Position numbers and translations under genes: made by a program | Notes under the pieces: generated by a model | What the model was told of the DNA's origin: nothing | Seen by the model: only the letters and a program-made list of their open reading frames with translations | Databases searched by the model: none | Origin: Amborella trichopoda | Lineage: Eukaryota > Streptophyta > Magnoliopsida > Amborellales > Amborellaceae | Assembly: GCF_000471905.2 (NCBI RefSeq) | Contig: NW_006497083.1 | Span: 3,034,339-3,098,338, forward strand | Length of the DNA: 64,000 nt | Direction: 5' to 3' | In this document: piece after piece, positions 1 through 11,300 of the stretch | Layout: each line of letters opens with the position of its first letter | Numbering within the stretch: position 1 is the stretch's first letter

Positions 1-140
1 TTCTCTAACTTATTCTCTCTTTCCAGATCAAGGACTCTCTCTCTCCCATACCTATCTCCTTCTCTAACTTATTCTCTCTTTCCAGATCTTGATCTCTCTT
101 ATACTCTTTCATCTCTTACAAATTAGTTTGTTGTATTTTA

Positions 141-326
141 ACTTGGTATCAAAGCAGGACGCTTAGGGCTATTTGTTTGAAACCCTAATGATGTAACCTG
201 GTTGTGAGGACGTGCATGTGAGTGTGTATTTTAACTTGGTATCAAAGCAGGAAGCTTAGGGCTATTTGTTTGAAACCCTAATGATGTAACCTGATTGTGA
301 GGACGAGTGTGCGTGTGCGTGTGCGT
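141..326 (+). repeat. 93-bp tandem duplication including the primer-binding site
   Basis: The segment starting at the LTR/PBS junction (AACTTGGTATCAAAGCAGGA near 140) is repeated 93 bp downstream (near 233). The second copy carries only a few changes and puts a second PBS at 237-248. Confidence 0.8.
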
Positions 327-351
327 GTACGTGTGCGTGTGCGTGTGCGTG
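307..351 (+). repeat. (GTGTGC)n microsatellite
   Basis: Alternating GTGTGC/GTGTAC units inside the decayed copia element. Confidence 0.85.
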
Positions 352-654
352 ACTAGATTTGGTTGGTATGGATCGAAATTCCTAGTCGGTGTGGATCGAA
401 ACCTTAGATCTGGAAAACCTAGATCTAGACACTAATGTTGGTCGAAACCCTATTATATAATTGGTGTGGATTGGAAACTCATATTTGAAAAATTGGTATG
501 GTGCATCGAATCATAATTTCATGGTTATTTTCTATCCATGTCGAGTTTGTAATGTTGAGTTAAAAAACTAGAACTAGCATGGATGTTTTGGTGTTTCAAA
601 AATGGTTGTTGGATTCTTATAACATATCACACCCCTGGTAGGATAGTAATGTCA

Positions 655-880
655 ATGGTATGTTCGAAAACGCGGGTGCCCAGACGCCTAATCGGATGAG
701 TGAGCAAAATGCCTAGGCGGCATCTAGGCAGAGATCCTAGGCGGCTTGCGTCTAGGTGCCCGTCTAGGCGGTTTACTCAAGGCGGCCGCCTAGGCGCCAC
801 CTCGACACAACTTGCCGAGGGCGGAAAAATCGCCTAGGCCAAGGTCAATTTAGTAGTTTCCCCCCACCCCCAAAAAACAG
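655..880. mobile_element. GC-rich hAT-like fragment
   Basis: A GC-rich block, unlike its AT-rich surroundings, with repeated palindromic CCTAGGCG/GCCTAGGC motifs. The same motif type fills the ends of the hAT element at 2987-4694. It opens with TATGTTCGAAAACGC, which resembles a hAT terminal repeat. The other end was not found, so its extent is approximate. Confidence 0.4.
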
Positions 881-897
881 AAGGGGGGGGGGGGGAA
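881..897 (+). repeat. G13 homopolymer opposite a C-rich tract
   Basis: Thirteen G at 883-895, 11 bp after CCCCCACCCCC (861-871). They can pair as a hairpin or form a G-quadruplex. Confidence 0.9.
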
Positions 898-1263
898 GGA
901 TTCTGGGGGGCATTCTAAACCCCCACAACCGAATTCACGGCCTCCAGAGAGCTAAAAATTCCCTAAAAACCTCGAATCTATGATTTATCAAAAGATCGAT
1001 TTTTTTTTATTATTATTTCTTTTGAAATCAAAGGCAATAGTTCGTGGTAGTATTTGGAGCTTCGAGTGGTCGATTTTGAGGACTTTTGGAGACCCAACAG
1101 ACGAGGTTTGGACTGACATCGTTTTGATTTTGATATTTTTAAAGTATTAACATATTTGAATAAGGGTTATGATTTTTTTTTGCTATAACGTATTATATTG
1201 TGAATCATTTGGTTTTTTTCTTTTACCTTTTTTTTTCCTTTTATGATATTTAATCACGAAAGG

Positions 1264-1403
1264 TTCCTACTAAGGAAAGTTGTCTTTCATATGTTAAAAC
1301 AGAAGACCATCTAGAAGACATTCTTACTAAGGATGTTGGGAAACCTCAACTACAAATGATCTTAAGCAAGCTATGCATGACAGATACCTATACACCAGCT
1401 TAA
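1264..1403 (+). pseudogene. Copia RNase H C-terminal fragment
   Basis: One frame reads through a copia-type polyprotein end: YVKTEDHLEDILTKDVG, then LSKLCMTDTYTPA and a stop at 1401-1403. This is the usual HVKTEDQLADILTK...SKLGM block at the C-terminus of copia RNase H. It sits directly upstream of the 3' LTR, which begins TGTTGTG at 1411. The purine-rich tract expected before the LTR is eroded to AAGCAGAAG. It is a remnant only; the rest of the polyprotein is missing. Confidence 0.75.
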
Positions 1404-1691
1404 GCAGAAGTGTTGTGAATAGATAAATCTATATTATTTCATCTGGTATTTAAGTCCCTAAGGACTAGTTTTTCTTTTCCCTTATTTAAGGGAAGCTTTG
1501 TACTTTAGGCTTTCTATCATTAGTACGAAAGAATATAAGTGGGGTGTGGGGGTCAATAGGACTGAACCATGACGCTTCTGTCTTGTTTTTCACGTGACTC
1601 TCTCACCTATCTATCTCTAACTGTCTCTATCTTTCTAGACTTAATCTCTCTTATACACTTTTATCTCTTACATATTAGTTGTATTTTAACT

Positions 1692-2986
1692 ACTAACAAT
1701 CTACAATCTACAATCTCCAATATCATAACAGGCAGTGCTACAACAATTTACAAAGGCACAAACTAAATTGCATTCCTTTTACAATGTTATATCCCTGTTC
1801 CTATGCCTATAAACAAGTCCTACAGCTATATTAGCTCAAGTCATCTCAATTAATATTAGAGATAGAAACCCAACATAATGAGGCAGATAATCATTCTTCA
1901 AAGACAAGGAAAAAAACGGATGGCCACCGTAAGCTAAATGTAAGGACATCATCTCTTAACATCAACTAGCAAAAGTATCCAAAACTCCTAAATGCCATGA
2001 CACAAATTTTCTAAGTGCTTCGTTATCAATTGACTTATAGCTAATGCCAAATGGTTGGACCTCACACACAACGCAAGGGAGAAGAAAAAGCATATTCTTA
2101 GTACTTATAACCCATGAGCATAAGAGATGTATATTTGCTTGAAAGTCAAAAAAAATCCAGATACTAATATTTGCAATATTCATCGGATATAAAAAAAATA
2201 ACATTGTACATAATAAGTCCTTACAGTTGAAGGATAATTCTCTACAAAGTGCATCCTCTTCACCACTTCCATCGATGCACAACAGGTCTTATTAACTTTC
2301 AGGAATATATTTTTGGGATTTTTCAAGGGTTATCATTAGGGCTTGCTTTAAAGTTGTTTAATGATTTTAGGGTTTTCTAGGCCTTTTCTAGGATTTTAGG
2401 GGCTGCATGGAAAAGTAGTTAAGAGTGCTTATTTGTCTATCAAGGTTAAAAATGTTATTGCAAATTTTATTTTAATTAGGACTATTATTTCTAGAATTAG
2501 GATTTCTTGAGTTCTAAGTAGGGACTTTTTATTATAAATAGGGCTGATGATTAGAATGTTGATAAAGATCGGAGAGGGATGTTAGCTCCATACAAGCTAG
2601 TGCAACTGATTTCTTTGCAGGCTCAAGAGATAAGGATTTTGGTCGTGAGGAATACAGCGACAAAGCAGCAGGAAAGCCTAATTAAAATCAAGGCCATTAA
2701 AGATCTCAAGGATATTGCATAGAGCAATCAAGAGATTTAGGGCATTGGAATTAGAGTGGTGCAAGCGAAGTGTAGTCAAACTCGCAAACTACAAATCTTG
2801 GCCTGGATCTAGAAAGTAATGAATAGATGTGGACAAATGTGGAGAAACCTAATTCTCCAAGTTGGGAAGCAGTTAAGAGTGCTAGTTCTTTATCCTTTTT
2901 CTTTTTCTTTTTTTTAGTTAAGGATTGCGAGGCAGTTTTGGAGAAATAAATGGAGTGCTTATGGAATTATATGTTTTATCGGGGGC
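1692..2986. other. VPS33 intron 8 / intergenic, no gene recognised
   Basis: AT-rich. I tested the minus strand for the next VPS33 exon (expected VDMVTPMC...) and did not find it. The stretch at about 2440-2560 is repeated downstream at about 4695-4805. Both contain AATTAGGACT and end in TTATTATAAATAGGG, which contains a TATA-like core, so they may be halves of an old LTR or TRIM element. Confidence 0.5.
2440..2560. repeat. Dispersed repeat, copy 1 (possible LTR/TRIM)
   Basis: Matches 4695-4805 through TATCAAGG..., AATTAGGACT and TTATTATAAATAGGG with scattered changes. The second copy is interrupted exactly by the hAT element at 2987-4694. Confidence 0.5.
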
Positions 2987-4694
2987 CAGTGTTCAAAAAA
3001 AGAGACCGCCCAACGCCTAGGCAGTCCAGAAGGCCTGGGTGTATCGCCCAAGCCTACGCGGCCAAACTGGACGGTGGTCCCTGGGCGACCGCCTAGGCGT
3101 ACGGAACCCGCCCAGCCCTGGGTGGCTGCCCAGGGCCTGTGCCCGGCCTAGAGGCGAACCCTTTTTCTTTCTTTTTTTTTTTTTAAGATATAAAAGGTTA
3201 AAAGGAGGAGTTTTAGGTTCATTTGAAACCTAAACCCTAAACCCACAAGAACCCCTTTTAGAGAGAAAGAAACCTCCAGAAAACTATATTTCATTGGATC
3301 AAAGTGTTTCTCAAAGTTTGGAATTTGAGCAATCAAAGTAAGTGCAAAACATTATGTTTTAGATTGCTTGTTTTATTTTGGGATGTCTTCTTTAGAAGTA
3401 AGTCGGAGTGAAGATCCAGGTTGAAAATATGGATACAACTCGAATCCAAATGAAAAGATACAAAAGGAGGCATAAACCGGTTTAAGAAACATCTTGTCGG
3501 TATTAAGGGGGATATTGCCCCTTGTAAAAATGTTCTTGAAGCTATCAGAGAGGAGATCAAGCAATATATAAGTTATGTAAAACAAAAACAATAACAAAAT
3601 CCTTGTCATAGATCTATTTCTGCTACTTCTAGAAGAAGTGATCCGGGTTGGAAGTATGGGTACAACCCAAAACCAAATGATAAAAATTGTATAAGGTGTA
3701 ATTTTTTTAAAAAATATACCAATGGGGGTATTAGCCGATTCAAAAAATGCATTGCTGGTGTTAGAGGTAATGTTGCTTCTTGTACAAAGGTTCCTGAAGC
3801 AGTTCGAGATGAGATTAAGCATCTTCTGATTTAGATGAACCAGAAAATGATGAAAATAAGCCTTGTTCTATGGAAGTATCTTCTACGGGTTCTAGTCGAA
3901 GTGGTGATCCGGGTTGGAAGTATGGCTATCACCCGAATCCAAATGATAAAAATCGTATTAAATGTAATTATTGTGGAAATGATACTAATGGGGGCATTTA
4001 TCGGTTTAATAAATACCTTGCCGGTATTAAGGGGGATGTTGACCCGTGTAAAAATGATCCTGAGGCTACCGGGGAGGAAATTATACAATATTTGAGTTCA
4101 GAGAAGCACAAAGAAAAGGGTTGAGCAGCCAAGACTCCTAGGGCCTCATCTGCAAATGCTGCACATATTGTTAAGAAGAAGGTATAAGAAGAGGAGGAAG
4201 AGCGTTATATTGAAGAGGACGAGCGTTATATTGAAGAGCGTTATATTGAAGAGGGAGATGACTCTGATGAAGATGGCCTTGACTCTGATGCATATGATGA
4301 GGCTTGCCCTATTGATATTTTTTTTTATGATGATGATCACGACTGAAAACTCTTGCCTCTTGGTGCTGAGTGAGTGTTGACCGTTGTGTTGAGTCATGAG
4401 TGTTGACCTTTGTTAGACTGCATATTTTCTAAATTTCTGTATATTTTTGTTGTGTTGAGTGTTGACTTTTATATCCTACACTTGTATGGTTACAGTTTAT
4501 TGCTTTAACAATATGGTTTATCAAAATTCACTTCTCGACGTCTATCCTTTTTTCTTTTCAACTTAGAATATGGTATATTGGTATGTTTTTTTCAACTGGG
4601 CAGGCACCCAGAAGTTCTGAGCGCCCACCTAGGCGCTGGGCGACTTGGACCCCCTAGGCCGCCTAGGACCCGCCTAGCGCTTTTTAATACACTG
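2987..4694 (+). mobile_element. hAT-superfamily element with three BED-finger remnants
   Basis: The left end begins CAGTGTTCAAAAAAAG and the right end is the inverse of CAGTGTATTAAAAAGCG, a hAT-type terminal inverted repeat. The flanking octamers TCGGGGGC (2979-2986) and TCAAGGAC (4695-4702) differ only by three G-to-A transitions, which fits an aged 8-bp target-site duplication. Both subterminal regions are rich in CCTAGGCG motifs. Inside are three BED zinc-finger units (about 3399-3570, 3633-3834 and 3891-4090) and an acidic tail (about 4180-4344). The transposase catalytic and dimerisation domains are absent, so it cannot move by itself. It inserted into an older repeat inside VPS33 intron 8. 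Confidence 0.75.
3399..4344 (+). pseudogene. Degenerate hAT protein: three BED zinc-finger units plus acidic tail
   Basis: Three tandem copies of a plant hAT BED finger can be aligned (DPGWKYGY, then GGI.RF.K...G, then a Cys). Unit 1 keeps FKKHLVG and APCKN but has lost the Cys-x2-Cys segment. Unit 2 keeps the register, but the second Cys is Phe (RCNFF) and the His is Cys (KKCIAG). Unit 3 is open and keeps KCNYC and the distal Cys, but the His is Tyr (NKYLAG). So no unit retains all four zinc ligands. The region after unit 3 encodes repeated RYIEE blocks and an Asp-rich end, resembling the acidic C-terminal tail of hAT proteins. The transposase core between them is missing. Family assignment rests on visible motifs. 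Confidence 0.65.
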
Positions 4695-4702
4695 TCAAGG
4701 AC

Positions 4703-5389
4703 AAAGTGTCATTACAAATTTTAATTTAATTAGGACTTCTAGTTCAATTAGAATCAAGATTTCTTATGTTCTAAGTAAGGTATTTTATTATAAATAGGGA
4801 TTTTCATTCAAAGTTGAGTTTTGAGATCTTATTCTTGGTTTAACCAATGCAAAGCTATTAAAGTCTAGCTTGCAAGCTTCCTTCTTTTATTTTCTATCAA
4901 TAGATCGTATGAGTTTCTTCCATGCAAAATTTCTTTCTGCAATATCCATTTATCTAAGTGACCAATCAAAAAGGTGTATCAAATAAAATAAAATCAAAAG
5001 AGTACATAGGATTCTTCTACTAGGGCTCATCTATATTTCATGAAGGAAAATGATTGATAAAAAGAAGGATATGTTCTACAACCAACTTTGCTCAATAATG
5101 ACATGCAAGTGACCTGCACGTATGTTATCTGAAGTCAGGCAATAAAGAAACATAATGGAATCAACTTAAGCCCTTTGTTGGAACCCATTTATTCTACTAA
5201 CATTAATGAAGTGTTTATAAAATCATAAGTAGAATAGTTGCTCAAAGTTAAAACAGAAAATAAAAGCTCACGAGCGCCATCACATATGCCAACCCCAATT
5301 AGTAGGGAAAAGGCTATGATGATGAAGCAATTTCACCGATCTAACATACTCACAATCATATCAAAAAAAAACCTCATAAGCTTTCTTAC
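4703..5389. other. VPS33 intron 8, proximal part
   Basis: Holds the second copy of the 2440-2560 repeat just after the hAT element. Otherwise AT-rich with nothing recognisable, and no further VPS33 exon. Confidence 0.5.
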
Positions 5390-8287
5390 CTCTCGATCGA
5401 GCAAGATAAGTGTATTTATTTCTGGGACGCCGACCTAAAGTTTCATGGAAATGAAGTGAGCATAACAATTCTTTTTAGGTAAAAGCATGTCCATTTACTT
5501 GACTAAATCACAAAGGGTATCAAAGCCAAGGATAAAGAAAAATTCCAAGAAGAATTACATCTGAGCCAACTGCATTCTCCCGATGCATGCGATTCAGAAT
5601 GTCCACAACTTTTGTTGAAGCTTTGCCTTTCGCTCTCACATTGGGAATCAATCCGAACGAAAACTGTACCAATATGAAATGAGTAAAAACAATCAAAAGT
5701 TAGTAAACTTAGGCAATCAATTCGTAGTAAACTTAGGCAATCACTTCGTGAACTTGGAAACAATATTGCATCCATGGAAGATAGGAATCTGAGGGCAAAA
5801 TAGGTAAATAAAATTGTCTTGAAGCATATCTCTTGCTACTTCGCTTCTCTTGGTCACTAACAACTCTTTATACAAAAAGTTCTTGCTCGGACTGAAAAGA
5901 AAAGTATAGAACAATTGATCGCAACAGCTCATTCATCCAGAACAAAACAAGGGAAAGAAGAGATCTCTCAAAAAAACCATTTGCTCCACTTGCTCGATAT
6001 TAACAATGTTATATAATTATTAAAAAAAGGGTGAACCTAGTTCAAAATGTATAAGATCAATCCAACAATCAGTGCACTTCAAATTTAACTATTCACCTCA
6101 AAATCTCATTTGAACAAGCAATCGAATTCATCTGTCTCTTTGCCAACGCTCTTAACTGTTTCTTTGCTTTTACGTTTAGCAATTAGGCTTTTCTCCATGT
6201 AACCAGTAAAAAAATTAAAAATTTCCGAATCGTTGACTATTTATAATGATGAAAGCAACCAATATGAAAGAATCTGTTTCGAGTCCATGCTAACTAAACA
6301 ATTCCCCATGAGTCGATAATTGAGACATCGACCATTCCCACAAAGACAATTTTTTTGATGATGAAGTTAACTTGTACTAAAATGGTAAAAGATTACATGA
6401 TAAGAGTGGTCCGATGTCACCCACAGACAAATTTTAATAGTTTTTTGCAAGATTTCTGGTTCTCTACATTGTTTTTGTATGTTCACTTTTATATTTTTTA
6501 TTTTCTTCATTTCCAAATATTTCCAAGTTTTTTAATTTCCTTTATGCTTAATATTCTCTACACATTTCAAAGAATTTGCTTATTCAAAATTGGGTGTAGA
6601 TGAGAGCCCATAAATGTAAGTGACATTACAATAACGAAACAGAGTCAATCATGGTTTTGTCGACCAGACCAGACTGCCCGGTTCAACCAGTTGGACCAAG
6701 AACAAAAGCTTAAACCATTCCAGTGGATAGAAAACAAAAGAACAGAAAAGGTTTTTCTATGGTTAAAATAGTTCAAATACCTACATTTAGAATAGGGTGC
6801 AAACTGCTAAATTACATTTGGTACTCCTTATAATCATGCATATAAAATGAGTACAAGCGTTTTTGTCATTTAAAAGCGTATGGTTGATATCTTAGTACAA
6901 GACAATGGTAGTTCTGGATTGATACTCTAAGTACATTATTAATATAAATGAAAATTTAAAAGCATCCTCTCGTTCAGCAAAATATCAACTATATCCTTTT
7001 GAATGTCAGAATTGAGCTCAATCATTTTATCGGCATGGCATAAAGGAAGGAGCAACTGAAGTAATTTAATGTTTCACATCCCATTCAAAATATAACCTAG
7101 GCTTTGAACCATGTTAACCATAGAATAACCCAAAAAGGGAAAAAAAAAGTTTAAAAGAAAAACCATTTGAGCGAAACAGTTCAATAATTGAATTGTCCAA
7201 TTCAACGTAAAACCGTCTGGTTCCAGCAACATATTAGAGAAAAGTTATTTCCAAATTAGTCTTTTAAAGAAGAAAATCATGAAAGATGCTTTTTAACATA
7301 TTGGACCTACATTGTTTTTGCCTTATGGTTTAGGCTCTAAAATTTCGAGATGGCTTTTGAGAGTGACAAAAGACAAATTTACCCTCCCTTTACATTCTTT
7401 TTATAACCTTAGTCTTCCACCAATGCTCTCATGCTCTGTTTTCAACAGACCCAACACCTCTCCTCTCTCTTGGGAAGGATACATTCTTATGGCTCGATTT
7501 CTTCAAATGAGAGGTATTGGTGCTCTGTTGTGCGTGTGAGGCCTTACATGCTTCCCCTGCATCACCAACATAACAAGCAAACACAGTTGTTTCACTCTCC
7601 TCAATTACTCCAAACAACATCATCTTTTGACCTCCCAAAACCTGCTTTAATTTCTGTACAGTCACTTTCTCTCTCTAAAACCAACACTCTCGAATCCCAT
7701 AAAACCAATAGTTGTTTCCATCTCCTCCCTCCAACCACCATCATCTTTAGATCCCAAACCCTGCATCTCTCCCTTGATCCCTGGAAACTCTATTTCTCTC
7801 TCTAAAACCAACAGTCTTGGATCCCATAAAACAAATTTCTCTACAAAAGGAAAATTGTTGCTTTTGTTTGAAGGGGCATTTTGCAGTTGCCAAGAAGACC
7901 GAGCGCAAGATATTCTCCATGTTCACACTGCAAACGAACTCATCTCCCTCCATAATCTTTGCTTTCTCAGTGGTGAAGCTCCTATCAGCCAACTCCAATG
8001 TGCCGGAAATATCACCAGAACAAAAAAAAATGATTCTAGTTAGTTCAACGCCCCCAACAAAATTTAACCGTGACAAGGAAACTCACTTTCGATTATGATG
8101 CCACGCCTCTTTCCTCCTCTTTATATGTCTTTGTTCATTCACTCTCTCTCTCTCTCTCTCTCTATCTNNNNNNNNNNNNNNNNNNNNNNNNNNNNNNAAC
8201 CGTTAACGTAACGTAACGTAACTACGTACTTACGTACTTACGTACGTCTACGTCTCCTCCTCCTTCCTTCCTTCTTCTTACTTTTCT

Positions 8288-8354
<67 letters not shown>

Positions 8355-11300
8355 CCCTCCCCCAAAAAAAATAACAGCACTCTGGTTCTCCCAATCAAGC
8401 TACTTCCCCATAAAAACACTCTCTCTCCCCCTTCCCTCCCCCTCCGATATTGGCCCCATCAAATCCGTCCTCTCTCCATCAAACCCTTGACTCTCTTTAA
8501 CGATTCTATCTACAGGAAATAACACGGGTTTTGAGAGAGAGTGGAACGAGAGAAAAAGCTATGAAAAATGAAAAAAAGAAGCTTGATAAGTTACAAGAAG
8601 CCCGGGGAAAAAGAAGTGCAAATATGTCTATTTCTCATATAAAAGAAGCCCACATGCCATGGGTACGCCAAACTCAAAAATCAAAATTCAAAAGGCCTAA
8701 TATCCTAAAAATGTTATCTTACAAATTTTATCATAACCATCTTAAGTGGAATAAAAACACAAAATTCCAGTAATAAAACTTTGTTAGAAAGCAAAGAAGG
8801 GTACAGTTAGAGGTAGGAAAAAAACCCTAAGAAGAAAAATTAGGCCTTTCCATATGCTTGTTGTGGGATTTAAGCACATACAAAGATTCACAAGTTCGTG
8901 CAATGTTAACATGGTAATCACTATGAGAGCAATTTCCTCTAACAATCTACCTTTCCACAAGTATGATCATAAAAGGACTCTACCGCCCTACAAGGAATCC
9001 CCTCTTCTTGTGTCCATAAGGAATTTGTGCATTTTCTGGAGTTCCTTTATGAGTTTTTTCCCTAACAATGTTGGATTCAACTCAAACTAATTTGCCCTCT
9101 AAACCTGATAGTGGTATGTATTTCATCTCAGAGAGCAATTTTCTCGAACAATCTACCTTCCACAAGTATGATCATAAAAGGACACTACCGCCCTACGAGG
9201 AATCCCCTCTTCTAGTGTCCATAAGGAATTTGTGCATTTTCTGGAGTTCCTTTATGAGTGTTTTCCCTAACAATGTTGGATTCAACTCAAACTAGTTTGC
9301 CCTCTAAACCTGATAGTGGTATGCATTTCATCTCAAGGATGATAGACAGATTGAAACAACGCTCATATTCTAAAATGGAGAATGAAACTCCGTACAAGTA
9401 TGTATCATGGTTAAGCCCAAGGAATACACTAGAAGGGAGTACATATCGCTAAATACGGGGATGATTCAATTCATACCATCATTGTTGGAGGCAGGAGTGG
9501 TGCAGGAATGGGAGCAGGATTGGAGAATCACTGATTGCTATGAGTTCCCGAGTTTGAAAGTGCCCATAGAACTAAGATATAAATTTGGAGAAACTTTAAA
9601 AAAATAAAAGATTAATGACAATTTATAATAATATTTAAATATAAAATTAATATATTAGAAATGTTGGTTGTACTCATAAATAATTTAGTCGTAATATTTG
9701 AGAGTATTAACTTATTTTTATTTGCTTGAGTCATCTCAAATATGAGTTCTTCATAACAATATATTAAAGTTATTTATTTGATCTTACATTCTAAATGATA
9801 ATAAAGAATAATATTTTCGTGAAATTACTACAAGTCTTACCCTTTTCTTCACATATCCGCTTCCATTTCAATTGAAAATAAAAATCGAAGCATGAGGTCT
9901 GGAGAGCAAATAAATACAGAAATAGAGAGAGAGAAAGATATAGAGAAAGACAAGAAAGACATCATGCTCTCTTGTATACTTTTTTAAAAAGATGATGGCT
10001 CAAAATCCAATAATAATTTGTGGCAAAAGTTGGACCACCATTCCCTACGTTAATGCGATGTTGGGAGTACTGAATTTTAAAACTCTTTTTCCAACTGATG
10101 CAGCTATTAGAATCTCCTCTTTGGAAAACAAATGGAACATGGATTTGAATAATTATTACTTCATTTTTTCCGCATTCATGTTTTCTTATGGATATGCATA
10201 TATTGCATTATTTTTTTGATTGGCATGCATTTATGCTTTTTTTCTTTTAAAAATGTAAAAAGTATGGGTGCGCAAACTTGTTGACTGACTCCTATTGGAC
10301 TGGGATCACACTTCCCCTGGTATGGAATCGCGAACAGACTGCAACCCCACTCTGTGAGCAGGGGTCGCCACCAATGTGAGGAAATCCAGGTAACTAGAAT
10401 TCATGGTAAGATTCCACTACAACACCAAATGGAATGTACTTACATTTGAAGCAGAAAAGAAATTGTGTTAATAAACAAAAAATTAATTCTTCATGTAAGA
10501 GCAAATGAGATATCCAAAAAGTGATCCAAAAAGTCAATGGTGCTGAAGTCAAGAAATTTAAAGAACTTCAACCCAAAAGATATCACAACAACTCTAGTAC
10601 ATATTAAATTTCTCTCATCCACATGTTTTACACTATTCTTTCAGAAATAGACTATCGTAGAAAGTTGCAGTTGTAGCACACACCTCGAGCTTATGGATGG
10701 CTTTAGCAATATGCCAAAGGGAGCTTGTATCACCATCAATCTGACACTCCTATTTATATGGACAGGTACACAATTAGTAGTGATGACTCATAAGAATATA
10801 TTGATTCATGCCATGCTTTCAACCTAAGAGCTACATACTTTATATGCAAAATCAAGTTCGAAGGATAGGACATCCTCATCTAGAGGAAGTGTATATAAAG
10901 GATATTCCCCTATAGTGAGCATCTGATGCACCTTTGCTTCCTCCAAAATCTGCAACAAAGAAACATAACTGTTTTATGGGCATGCCCAAGGAGATAAAGG
11001 CTTTATTTCTACCAAACTGAAGGTGAAAGTCGAAACACCTCAGCACAAAATATAAAACAAGCAACAAAAATACAATCCCTAACCACTAAATGCACATAAA
11101 CGGAAATGAAACCAAAAAGTCAGATTTTAAATAGAAGATCAAGCATTACAATGTGAGGGACCTACAATAGCTTCTGCATACAAAGCTTGGCCGTCCAACA
11201 AGATCAAACTCTTTACTCAAGCCCCAATAATTTGTTTTCAAAAAAGGGACCTCTTCCCTTAAAATACACTTAGAAGAAAAAAAAAACCCATAAAAATACA

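Larger units (their letters stand above)
1..1691 (+). mobile_element. Decayed Ty1/copia element, 5' LTR cut by window edge
   Basis: Positions 1 to about 142 match the end of the 3' LTR (1411-1691): both run through a CT-rich stretch ending in TTGTATTTTAAC. The first copy is followed at 144-155 by TGGTATCAAAGC, a primer-binding site for initiator Met-tRNA. The interior is only about 1.27 kb and lacks gag, protease, integrase and most of the reverse transcriptase. It keeps only the end of RNase H just before the 3' LTR. A (GTGTGC)n microsatellite and a GC-rich hAT-like fragment sit inside. The element lies in intron 8 of VPS33 if that gene continues off the left edge. Its target-site duplication cannot be checked because the left flank is outside the window. 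Confidence 0.7.

Noticed and set aside
1962-2282. 106-aa minus-strand open frame as the next VPS33 exon
   Set aside because: The sequence does not match the expected VDMVTPMC...LTYEGLLDEF block and has no suitable splice sites.
8222-8419. Open frame with long Arg-Glu repeat (minus)
   Set aside because: Translation of the (CT)n microsatellite.
8142-9336. Tandem repeats as a possible CRISPR array
   Set aside because: No regular repeat-spacer pattern, no cas genes, and the organism is a plant.
10265-10380. GC-richer patch as a tRNA or other RNA gene
   Set aside because: No cloverleaf, A-box or B-box found; more likely an unknown repeat.
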